Assembly: GCA_003266065.1 (NCBI GenBank)
Contig: MUZY01000214.1
Span: 4,564-10,497 of the forward strand
Length of the DNA: 5,934 nucleotides
Source of the DNA: Methanosphaera sp. rholeuAM130
Lineage (GTDB): Archaea > Methanobacteriota > Methanobacteria > Methanobacteriales > Methanobacteriaceae
Reading direction: 5' to 3'
Shown: positions 1 through 5,434 of the stretch, piece after piece
Layout: each line of letters begins with the position of its first letter
Position numbering within the stretch: the first letter of the stretch is position 1
Program-made: the position numbers and the translations under genes
Notes under the pieces: model-generated
Told to the model about the DNA's origin: nothing
Seen by the model: only the letters and a program-made list of their open reading frames with translations
Database searches by the model: none

Positions 1-947
1 TAATCACCAACATAACTCCCGATCACCTGAATGAAAGTTCCAGCTTCATAGCTTATGCACGAGTCAAGTCAGAGCTGATGTCTCTTCTTGAAGAGGGTAC
101 ATTGGTAGCAAACAGTGATGATCCCATGATAATGGCACTTCTTGAGGAGGTTGGTTATTCGGGAAATCTCATAACCTTCGGAATGGATTATGAGTCCACA
201 CAGAAATCCACCAAGGAATGTTTATGCGGAAAAAATGTTGAAATAGATGAGTTCATTGCAGGAGTTGGAAGATATGAATGCGATTGTGGATTAAAATACA
301 CAGAACCGGACTATCTTGCATGCAGCATCAATGAGAATCATGATGCTTTCACCCTCAAAACGCCATCTGATGAGGTTGAATTTGAATTGGCCATTACCGG
401 ACTGCATAACATCTACAATGCGACGGGGGCTATAATAATAGCACATGAAATATTGGGCATATCCTACGAATCCATCAGGCAAGCCCTGCTCACCTTTGGC
501 GGTGTAAAGGGAAGGATGGAAAAGATAGCAACAATGGACAACAGGGTTATAATGGTTGACTATGCCCATAATCCGGCGGGCATCACCACCGTGCTTAAGG
601 AACTCAAGAATCATTATGGTAGGGTGGTCAACGTCATTACGACATCCTCGGAATCCGGAATCGAAGGCGATATGAATATTATGCAGAATGCATTGGAATA
701 TGCTGATATCGTGGTTCCGGCTTCATACAATTCTTACATTTGCGCAAAAGAGTTGATGAATGATGACAGGTTCTCGGATAAGATAGTATTGCCCGAACAC
801 ATGCCCAAATCCACCAAAGTGGGAACATTGGGGGCTACATTGGAACAGGTACTGATAGGATTCAACAAGTCTTTGGATATTGATGCGGATTTGATAGTAT
901 GTACCGGTGAAGCGGCCTTCAAATATAAGGACAAACTACTTAATTAA
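1..947 (+). CDS. Mur ligase family protein (pseudomurein peptide ligase type, MurE/MurT-like), 5' truncated by window edge
   Basis: The frame is open from base 3, and the residues before ATG 78 are clearly Mur ligase (NITPDHL, then a YARVKSEL helix), so ATG 78 is internal and the P-loop lies upstream of the window. Visible are the end of the central ATPase domain (VANSDDP; GLHNIYNATGAI; FGGVKGRMEKI) and the C-terminal ligase domain beginning at VDYAHNPAG (558-575 for DYAHNP). Such enzymes join amino acids to a nucleotide-activated wall precursor with ATP; in Methanobacteriales the paralogs build the peptide of pseudomurein in the cytoplasm. Inserted in the central domain is a four-cysteine element, CLCG and 17 residues later CDCG (219-287), resembling the zinc ribbon of MurT. 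The DNPR substrate motif of bacterial MurE is absent; the aligned place reads ASYNSY (720-737). I recall pMurE (Mth734) mapping a few genes from PAN in Methanothermobacter, which fits, but the exact paralog and substrate are not determined here. Family assignment is secure. Confidence 0.9.
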   Translation, partial: ITNITPDHLNESSSFIAYARVKSELMSLLEEGTLVANSDDPMIMALLEEVGYSGNLITFGMDYESTQKSTKECLCGKNVEIDEFIAGVGRYECDCGLKYTEPDYLACSINENHDAFTLKTPSDEVEFELAITGLHNIYNATGAIIIAHEILGISYESIRQALLTFGGVKGRMEKIATMDNRVIMVDYAHNPAGITTVLKELKNHYGRVVNVITTSSESGIEGDMNIMQNALEYADIVVPASYNSYICAKELMNDDRFSDKIVLPEHMPKSTKVGTLGATLEQVLIGFNKSLDIDADLIVCTGEAAFKYKDKLLN

Positions 948-950
948 CCC

Positions 951-979
951 TATTTTTCTCATTTTTTTTCTTAATTTTT
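951..979 (+). terminator. T-rich terminator after Mur ligase
   Basis: Three T runs (T5 at 953-957, T8 at 962-969, T5 at 975-979) begin four bases after the stop codon, with no strong hairpin. Archaeal RNA polymerase stops at such U-rich tracts, so this probably ends the Mur ligase transcript and separates it from the exported-protein genes. Confidence 0.6.
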
Positions 980-1031
980 AAAATATTAAATAGTATAAAA
1001 GAGATAGTTATATACAGATTAATTTAATATA

Positions 1032-1086
1032 GCATTATCTAATGTAAATTAAAACTTATATTTGCATTATGTAATTCATTATTTAA
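1032..1086 (+). repeat. Three short direct repeats CATTATnTAA in the promoter region
   Basis: CATTATCTAA (1033-1042), CATTATGTAA (1065-1074) and CATTATTTAA (1077-1086) differ only at the seventh base. The first two extend to GCATTATnTAAT, 11 of 12 bases identical, and each contains a small dyad ATTA-NN-TAAT. They are 32 and 12 bases apart and flank the candidate TATA box, so they could be operator sites. AT-rich chance similarity is a real alternative. Confidence 0.35.
1056..1063 (+). promoter_or_regulatory. Candidate TATA box for the exported-protein genes
   Basis: TTATATTT preceded by an A-rich stretch (AAAAC) resembles an archaeal BRE/TATA element. Start of transcription about 26 bases downstream would fall near 1085 and give a very short leader holding only the ribosome binding site. 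A second candidate, TTATATA at 1008-1014, would give a leader of about 60 bases. The region is so AT-rich that the choice is uncertain. Confidence 0.3.
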
Positions 1087-1093
1087 GGGGTGA
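1087..1093 (+). promoter_or_regulatory. Ribosome binding site fixing a TTG start
   Basis: GGGGTGA closely matches the archaeal GGAGGTGAT consensus and sits six bases before TTG 1100. It is the main reason for choosing this rare start, which also yields an intact signal sequence. Confidence 0.8.
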
Positions 1094-1099
1094 AATCTT

Positions 1100-1585
1100 T
1101 TGTTTATAAAAGTTAGAAGGGATACTTTAATTATTTTAATATTGGCATTTGTTCTAATAGTATCTGGACGGGCAATGGCATATGTAGCCTTTTCAGCATC
1201 CGATAATGTGGATGAACAGGTACCAATTGCCGGGGTAATGGTTAAAGGAAACGATGTAATATCTACAAGTACGATAAAATCATATGTTCAATCTGCAGGT
1301 TTTAGGGACGGTAGTTATATTAAAGGAAACACGTTAATTACCTCTCAAAGGCAGTTATTGCTGTCGGATGCCATACAGAATGCAGAACAATTGGCCAAGC
1401 TTTCCACAATTCCGGGTACATCCATAGCTCCTATAAATGCTGTTGATGTACAGGTGGATACCACTACGGGTAATGTTGTTGTAACGGTAGTGGAAGACTT
1501 TTCGGCTATTCCTCTTGATGAATCAGTTATCAAAAATGCTACAGCAAATCATACGACTGTTGAGGTAAATAATACTACAGGATAA
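1100..1585 (+). CDS. Exported or N-terminally anchored protein of unknown function, POTRA-like pattern
   Basis: 161 residues, starting at TTG. The N-terminus is a clear export signal: MFIKVRR, a hydrophobic stretch at about residues 9-23, then AMA before Tyr28, a plausible signal-peptidase site; if uncut it would be a membrane anchor. The mature part begins VAFSASDNVDEQV and contains GVMVKGNDVISTSTIKSYV, an acidic-to-polar middle helix region (about 70-100), and DVQVDTTTGNVVVTVVED. This strand-GN-helix-helix-strand-TG-strand order resembles a single POTRA domain, but I assign that only as a pattern. The last 16 residues are Asn/Thr-rich with four N-glycosylation sequons. There is no cysteine in the protein. 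The stop codon overlaps the ribosome binding site of the next gene, so the two are almost certainly co-translated and may work together outside the membrane. I do not recognise a named family; role unknown. Confidence 0.85.
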   Translation: MFIKVRRDTLIILILAFVLIVSGRAMAYVAFSASDNVDEQVPIAGVMVKGNDVISTSTIKSYVQSAGFRDGSYIKGNTLITSQRQLLLSDAIQNAEQLAKLSTIPGTSIAPINAVDVQVDTTTGNVVVTVVEDFSAIPLDESVIKNATANHTTVEVNNTTG

Positions 1586-1594
1586 GGTGATACT

Positions 1595-2857
1595 ATGAAC
1601 AAATCAAAATTATCTAAATATGCATTGTTTATAATTGTCTTACTAATGTTTTCTTCTGTAGCATCTGCAACGATGAACGTTGCGGTTATAACTGATCCAA
1701 CGGGTAAGGATCCTAACGGATGTGCGGCCGGAAGTCAGTCATTCGCCATGAACATGTTCCAGTCAACGTTCATATTCTCGCAGGAACATAAGATGGCACT
1801 GCTTTCAGGGGGGGAAGGTACCTCTAATGTAAGGGTTGTTGCGGTCATAAATGCCCTGACATTGGTACAGTCCAATAAGACTCCCGCCGAAGTGGTAAGC
1901 GTGGCACAGAAGTATGAAGGTATTCGTCTGATGGCGGTAAATCCAACAGAAGGTATTGCGGTAGGAGGAGACTTTAAGGTATATATGGTAACTGTTGACA
2001 ACAACAATACCATCAAAATCCAAGCGGCCAGTGGAGGAGTAGCAACTATTCCTGCTGGAACCAGGGGGGCCATGATACACTTGCGTAACTCTGAAGGAAA
2101 CCCTAAAGCCGGTACTGCCGATACCGTAAGACTGCAGACTGCCATTAATATGGGTAAGATGATTCGTGACGGATATCCTGCCACAACCATTGTTGCAGAA
2201 GCATTTGGTGAAGTTGCCCGAGATTCGGGAGAAGACCACGGTGGAGGTGCCGTTAACCTGATATCCGGTGTAACCACGGGAGACATGTTCACACCTCAAA
2301 AGTTGAATGATGTCGGTTATCAAATGGAAAAACCTTACAGCAAGGTAAGTGCTAGCGGATGGGGTGTAGCTTATCCGGAAGCGGAAAACTATGAAGTTTC
2401 ACCAATAGACGGAAGTCCGTTAACTGACGTATATGCATATGAAGTATTGAAGAATGCGATAACGGTATCCAACGACAATCCGTCAGTATCCACTTATGGA
2501 TCTGACAAGAAAGGTTTGACCGAAGCAACATCATCCGTTGTAGTTACTGCGGTACAGAAACACGGTTATGATCCGGTTCAAATTGCCAAAGAGATTAACA
2601 GTGCTATCGATAACAGTATAATTGTAGGAGTCGAGCATGTTGACGCTTCAGATTTGAACGTTAAGGAAAACGTCAAGGCCGTCGGTGTGTATTATACTGC
2701 AGCCCCTAACGGTAGAACGTCGCCTACATGGTCATTGCCTATCGATTCACAGGTATTTGATGTTCTGGCGAACATTCAAAGTTTAATAGGTATACTGCTG
2801 ATACTGTTGGCGTTATTCAGAACTTCATTAACCAAATCATTCTTCAGAAGAAGATGA
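1595..2857 (+). CDS. Large exoprotein with signal peptide and C-terminal membrane anchor, function unknown
   Basis: 420 residues. The ribosome binding site AGGTGAT (1585-1591) overlaps the previous gene's stop codon and precedes ATG by three bases. Residues 1-25 form a classical signal peptide (MNKSKLSK, hydrophobic core, ASA then Thr26). The C-terminus has a hydrophobic segment at about 391-408 followed by a basic tail ending KSFFRRR, so the bulk of about 360 residues should lie on the outside, held by one C-terminal helix. The ectodomain is rich in Val, Gly, Ala and Thr. Recognisable stretches are VAVITDPTGKDPNGC near the start (its only cysteine, residue 43), GIAVGGDFKVYMVTVD, and a Gly-rich SGEDHGGGAVNLISG. 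None matches a catalytic signature known to me. The gene follows the small exported protein and lies near a pseudomurein ligase, so an envelope role is inferred. An exopolymer, surface-assembly or sensory role cannot be separated by sequence alone. Confidence 0.88.
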   Translation: MNKSKLSKYALFIIVLLMFSSVASATMNVAVITDPTGKDPNGCAAGSQSFAMNMFQSTFIFSQEHKMALLSGGEGTSNVRVVAVINALTLVQSNKTPAEVVSVAQKYEGIRLMAVNPTEGIAVGGDFKVYMVTVDNNNTIKIQAASGGVATIPAGTRGAMIHLRNSEGNPKAGTADTVRLQTAINMGKMIRDGYPATTIVAEAFGEVARDSGEDHGGGAVNLISGVTTGDMFTPQKLNDVGYQMEKPYSKVSASGWGVAYPEAENYEVSPIDGSPLTDVYAYEVLKNAITVSNDNPSVSTYGSDKKGLTEATSSVVVTAVQKHGYDPVQIAKEINSAIDNSIIVGVEHVDASDLNVKENVKAVGVYYTAAPNGRTSPTWSLPIDSQVFDVLANIQSLIGILLILLALFRTSLTKSFFRRR

Positions 2858-2865
2858 TTTAACTA

Positions 2866-2879
2866 TTTTTTATTTTTTT
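2866..2879 (+). terminator. T-rich tract after the exoprotein gene
   Basis: T6 (2866-2871) and T7 (2873-2879) separated by one A lie directly after the stop. They could end the exported-protein transcript. The next gene starts only about 15 bases later, so either it is read through or its promoter lies inside the preceding coding sequence. Confidence 0.45.
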
Positions 2880-2894
2880 GGGGTCGTGATTGTT

Positions 2895-3245
2895 TTGTCA
2901 TTGATATTAATTAGAGCTCTAAACAAGAAAAAGGCATTGAATGCATTGGCCGATATCGAACGTCATGCAAAGTTGTCCATTGATGGAAAACCAAGAGTTA
3001 TCGATGTTGATGAGGTAGAAGGTATTGCAAAAAGGATACTTGGGCAGAAACCGAAATCAGACATCAAACTGGCGATTCTTGTCAGGGTATCAGAATCCAC
3101 TACGAAGAGCATTATGAGTATTAAAAAGATTCATCCGCCGGCACATTTAATCGTAGTCAGCGAGGAATATCCGGAGTACGATGGATTGAACAAGAAGTTT
3201 TCAACATTAAAGGTATTCCAAGGCTATTATTCCATGAAGAAGTAG
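2895..3245 (+). CDS. DUF356-type conserved methanogen protein
   Basis: 116 residues from TTG 2895. An upstream in-frame GTG at 2886 would add three residues, but it overlaps the GGGGTCGTGAT ribosome-binding region. TTG 2895 has better spacing, parallels TTG 1100, and gives MSLILIRA, which matches my memory of how these proteins begin. The sequence reads LNKKKALNALADIERHAKL, a DVDEVEGIAKRIL helix, LAILVRVSESTTKSIMSIKKIHPPAHLIVVSEEY, and ends FQGYYSMKK. This pattern, including the IHPPAH motif, matches the DUF356 family of small soluble proteins found in methanogens. No signal peptide or membrane segment is present, so it should be cytoplasmic. Its function is not established. It lies downstream of the exported pair and converges with the MBF1 gene, which gives no firm hint of its job. 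Confidence 0.85.
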   Translation: MSLILIRALNKKKALNALADIERHAKLSIDGKPRVIDVDEVEGIAKRILGQKPKSDIKLAILVRVSESTTKSIMSIKKIHPPAHLIVVSEEYPEYDGLNKKFSTLKVFQGYYSMKK

Positions 3246-3258
3246 ATTCACCCACTTG

Positions 3259-3332
3259 TTTTATTTTTTTCAATATCGGTTATTCCGGTTCCAATCTGAT
3301 ATTTAAAAAGCAGTTTATTTTTTAATTTTTTT
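3259..3332 (+). terminator. Serial poly-T terminator region after DUF356 gene
   Basis: T4-A-T7 at 3259-3270 follows the stop by 13 bases, and T6 (3318-3323) and T7 (3326-3332) follow further on. Between them an imperfect inverted repeat, AATATCGG at 3272-3279 with CTGATATT at 3296-3303 (eight pairs including one G-U, 16-base loop), could form a weak hairpin. Together these would stop transcription before it runs into the convergent MBF1 gene. Confidence 0.55.
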
Positions 3333-3396
3333 GATGATAATCTATTTACGAATCATTTTTGAAGAGTATTCATGGATGAATTGTCATGATTTTAAT

Positions 3397-3403
3397 AAAA
3401 AAA
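3397..3403 (-). terminator. Poly-T terminator of the MBF1 gene
   Basis: Seven consecutive A on the plus strand read as T7 on the minus strand, 11 bases beyond the MBF1 stop codon. No stem precedes it, as is usual for archaeal U-tract terminators. The rest of 3333-3396 shows nothing else I can support. Confidence 0.5.
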
Positions 3404-3414
3404 GTTGGAGGGGA

Positions 3415-3927
3415 TTATTTTCTCTTTATGCGAGCAATATCGCCTATAGTAGCTTCCCTAAAACGACTTACTTCCTTAAATTCCTGAACGTCGGATTCAA
3501 CCTTTTCAACAATTTTAATGTTGAGTATCTTTTCAAGCTTTCTTGCAATTTTAATCTCGGGAATCATTTTGCCGGATTCGATGTGTGAAATCACCGATTC
3601 TCTTTCGTATATTTTTTCACCAAGCTTTTTCTGGGTGAGTTTTTTCTGTTCTCTGGCTTTTCTTATAATGGATCCGTAATCTTCCACTATTTCATATTCC
3701 ACATCCGGTTTTCTTGTATACGGTTTTTTGGCAGGTCTTTGATTGTATGAGTTGTTTCTCATATTGTTTTTGCCTGTTTTCTTAATATTCTTATTTACTT
3801 TAGGTTGTGGTTTTCTTTGAACTTTACCATATCTTGAACATTCTTTGCAGGTTATCATTAAAGAATTGTCAATTTTAGTTTTGTATGGTTCACCATTTAT
3901 TTCAGTTCCGCATATTTCACAGTTCAT
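3415..3927 (-). CDS. mbf1: Archaeal multiprotein bridging factor 1 (aMBF1), zinc ribbon plus HTH
   Basis: 170 residues, starting at the ATG ending at 3927 with a weak AAGTGA ribosome binding site upstream. Residues 3-30 form a zinc ribbon with Cys3, Cys6, Cys27 and Cys30 (CEIC and CKEC). A Lys/Asn/Pro-rich, probably disordered basic linker spans about 35-74. A Cro/XRE-type helix-turn-helix covers about 84-140 (YGSIIRKAREQKKLTQ, then ERESVISHIESGKMIPEI), and the chain ends TIGDIARIKRK. This architecture is that of aMBF1. Eukaryotic MBF1 bridges TBP and activators, while archaeal MBF1 has been linked to the ribosome and translation, so its exact role remains open. It is transcribed divergently from PAN across a 262-base AT-rich spacer, and I recall the same neighbourhood in Methanothermobacter. 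Coding DNA here looks more AT-rich than its neighbours, mostly because of Lys and Asn codons. Confidence 0.93.
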   Translation of the reverse strand: MNCEICGTEINGEPYKTKIDNSLMITCKECSRYGKVQRKPQPKVNKNIKKTGKNNMRNNSYNQRPAKKPYTRKPDVEYEIVEDYGSIIRKAREQKKLTQKKLGEKIYERESVISHIESGKMIPEIKIARKLEKILNIKIVEKVESDVQEFKEVSRFREATIGDIARIKRK

Positions 3928-3975
3928 CTTTATTCACTTGTTATAATTCTACTACTTAATATCTATTTTTATTTA

Positions 3976-3983
3976 CTTATATG
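3976..3983 (-). promoter_or_regulatory. Candidate TATA box for MBF1
   Basis: On the minus strand this reads CATATAAG within an A-rich context, about 50 bases upstream of the start codon. Transcription would begin near 3953 with a leader of about 25 bases. Other A/T-rich octamers nearby could serve instead. Confidence 0.3.
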
Positions 3984-3990
3984 TTGTGTT

Positions 3991-4013
3991 TATCAATGTT
4001 ATATCAATGATAT
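3991..4013. repeat. 11-bp tandem repeat and 13-bp palindrome in the MBF1-PAN divergent region
   Basis: TATCAATGTTA (3991-4001) is followed immediately by TATCAATGATA (4002-4012), identical at 10 of 11 bases and spaced by about one helical turn. The second copy belongs to a perfect odd palindrome, ATATCA-A-TGATAT (4001-4013). It lies just upstream of the MBF1 TATA candidate, a typical place for a regulator site. Confidence 0.5.
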
Positions 4014-4028
4014 TTTTTAATTACTTTA

Positions 4029-4047
4029 AGTATCTAAATGCGATACT
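4029..4047. repeat. Perfect inverted repeat AGTATC-N7-GATACT
   Basis: Six-base arms AGTATC (4029-4034) and GATACT (4042-4047) are separated by TAAATGC. It shares the TATC/GATA core with the neighbouring palindrome and lies midway between the divergent MBF1 and PAN genes. It could be an operator dyad; no regulator can be named. Confidence 0.45.
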
Positions 4048-4093
4048 ATTAATAATAAGAAATACAATAAAATATAATGTAGTAGTTTGAAAA

Positions 4094-4108
4094 TTTAAAT
4101 TTAATATA
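4094..4108 (+). promoter_or_regulatory. Candidate TATA region for PAN
   Basis: TTTAAATTTAATATA contains two overlapping TATA-like octamers preceded by GAAAA. Transcription starting about 26 bases downstream would leave a leader of roughly 60 bases. The alternative CATATAAT at 4165-4172 is too close to the ribosome binding site. Apart from the dyads and promoters, the 3928-4189 spacer shows only A/T-rich sequence. Confidence 0.3.
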
Positions 4109-4176
4109 AATTAAAAAAATGCAAAAAAACGTAGAAAAATAATTAATTTAATGAAATTAAACCCCATATAATTAAC

Positions 4177-4183
4177 AGGAGGT
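4177..4183 (+). promoter_or_regulatory. Strong ribosome binding site of PAN
   Basis: AGGAGGT is a perfect match to the complement of the 16S 3' end and sits six bases before ATG 4190, fixing the start and suggesting efficient translation. Confidence 0.85.
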
Positions 4184-4189
4184 TAATAC

Positions 4190-5404
4190 ATGGATGAAGT
4201 CACTCCAGTAAATACAACTAACAGGGATCAGGAAATTTCTGATTTAATAGATAAACACGAATCTATTGAACGAAATTTGACATGGGAGGTAAGAAAGCTT
4301 GAGAAAGACAAAGTATTACTCGAAAATGAAAATTTACGTTTAGATAGAGAAGTCAAATCCTTAAAAAGTGAAATCAACAGATTCAGAACACCGCCTTTGG
4401 TATTGGCAACAGTATCTGAGTTATTGGATGATAACAAAACCGTAGTAAAAAGCAGTACGGGACCGTCATTCTTATTGAAATATTCTGAAAAGGACGCTTC
4501 AAAGATGGAAATAGGTGCAAGGGTAGCTTTAAATCAACAGACATTCAGTATTGTGGAAATCATCACATCTGAAAAGGATCCGCTTGTATCAGGTATGGAA
4601 ATCGATGAAAAACCAGACATAACCTATGACAAGATAGGTGGACTTAAGGATCAAATAAGGGAAACCATAGAAACCGTAGAATTGCCACTTAAAAATCCTG
4701 AAATATTTGAAAAGGTTGGAATTACCCCACCAAAGGGAGTCCTCTTCTATGGACCGCCGGGTACAGGTAAGACATTGCTGGCAAAGGCAGTCGCACATGA
4801 AACAAATGCCACATTCATAAAAATCGTGGCATCGGAGTTCGTGAAAAAATACATAGGAGAAGGTTCCCGATTGGTACGTGGAGTATTTGAGCTTGCCAAG
4901 GAAAAAGCTCCTGCAATAATATTCATCGACGAGATTGACGCGATTGCAGCTAAAAGGTTACAGGGTTCAACAAGCGGGGATCGTGAAGTTCAAAGAACGC
5001 TCATGCAACTTCTTGCGGAGATGGACGGATTTGAATCACGCGGTGATGTGGGTATAATAGCAGCCACAAATAGACCGGATATATTGGATCCGGCACTTGT
5101 AAGGCCTGGACGTTTCGACCGTATAATAGAAGTTCCTGTTCCTGACGAGGAAGGAAAACTTGAAATCCTCAAGATCCATACGAAAAACATGACTTTGGAT
5201 GTGGATGTTGACTTGGAATACATAGCCCATGAAGCTAAGGAAGCATCAGGTGCAGACTTGAAGGCAATATGTACCGAGGCGGGTATGTTTGCAATACGCG
5301 ATGAGAAGTACAGCGTCTCACGTGAGCACTTTGAACAGGCAATGGACAAGGTAATGAACAAGAACAAAAACAAGAGCTCCACCGATGGAGTGATGTTCGG
5401 ATAA
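4190..5404 (+). CDS. pan: Proteasome-activating nucleotidase PAN (AAA+ ATPase, 19S-like)
   Basis: 404 residues, close to the usual PAN length. PAN forms a hexameric ring that unfolds substrates with ATP and feeds them into the 20S proteasome in the cytoplasm. In order: a charged coiled coil at about 13-65; RTPPL at 66-70, the proline kink into the OB domain (about 70-135); then an AAA+ domain from about 150 with Walker A GPPGTGKT (188-195), a pore loop with the aromatic-hydrophobic KYIGEG (Tyr221, Ile222), Walker B IIFIDE (243-248), and the second region of homology ATNRPDILDPALVRPGRFDR with arginine fingers Arg305 and Arg308; a C-terminal helical lid follows. The C-terminus is VMFG, so the 20S-docking HbYX motif appears as Met-Phe-Gly with Phe in place of Tyr. 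The gene is divergent from MBF1. A C/D box sRNA begins 30 bases after its stop codon. Identification is certain at the family level. Confidence 0.98.
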   Translation: MDEVTPVNTTNRDQEISDLIDKHESIERNLTWEVRKLEKDKVLLENENLRLDREVKSLKSEINRFRTPPLVLATVSELLDDNKTVVKSSTGPSFLLKYSEKDASKMEIGARVALNQQTFSIVEIITSEKDPLVSGMEIDEKPDITYDKIGGLKDQIRETIETVELPLKNPEIFEKVGITPPKGVLFYGPPGTGKTLLAKAVAHETNATFIKIVASEFVKKYIGEGSRLVRGVFELAKEKAPAIIFIDEIDAIAAKRLQGSTSGDREVQRTLMQLLAEMDGFESRGDVGIIAATNRPDILDPALVRPGRFDRIIEVPVPDEEGKLEILKIHTKNMTLDVDVDLEYIAHEAKEASGADLKAICTEAGMFAIRDEKYSVSREHFEQAMDKVMNKNKNKSSTDGVMFG

Positions 5405-5410
5405 TATATC
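5402..5410 (+). promoter_or_regulatory. Candidate TATA box of the C/D box sRNA, overlapping the PAN stop codon
   Basis: TAATATATC starts with the PAN stop codon TAA and is centred about 29 bases before the sRNA 5' stem at 5435, close to the archaeal spacing of about 26-27. This would let the sRNA be transcribed independently of PAN. Confidence 0.45.
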
Positions 5411-5418
5411 ATAATCCA

Positions 5419-5434
5419 TTTTTTTCTTATTTTT
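5419..5434 (+). terminator. T-rich terminator of PAN, abutting the sRNA
   Basis: T7 at 5419-5425 and a T6 run at 5430-5435 lie 14-30 bases after the PAN stop and end exactly at the sRNA. They may end most PAN transcripts, with read-through or the local promoter supplying the sRNA. Confidence 0.5.

Noticed and set aside
78..80. ATG 78 as the start of the Mur ligase
   Set aside because: The frame is open upstream to base 3 and encodes conserved Mur ligase residues (NITPDHL), so this methionine is internal.
1735..2323. Two long overlapping minus-strand reading frames (185 and 172 residues) opposite the exoprotein gene
   Set aside because: They lie wholly inside a well-supported plus-strand gene, overlap each other in different frames, and have no ribosome binding site or recognisable domain.
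3331..3340. TTGATGATAA as a C box of a second sRNA
   Set aside because: It does not match RUGAUGA, and no D box or terminal stem is found at a suitable distance.
3331..3588. Plus-strand 85-residue reading frame with hydrophobic residues
   Set aside because: It overlaps the 3' end of MBF1 in antisense, where Lys/Glu codons read as Phe/Leu, and has no ribosome binding site.
4990..5412. Minus-strand 140-residue reading frame opposite PAN
   Set aside because: It is antisense to the highly conserved AAA+ coding region, with Ser/Leu-rich shadow composition and no domain.
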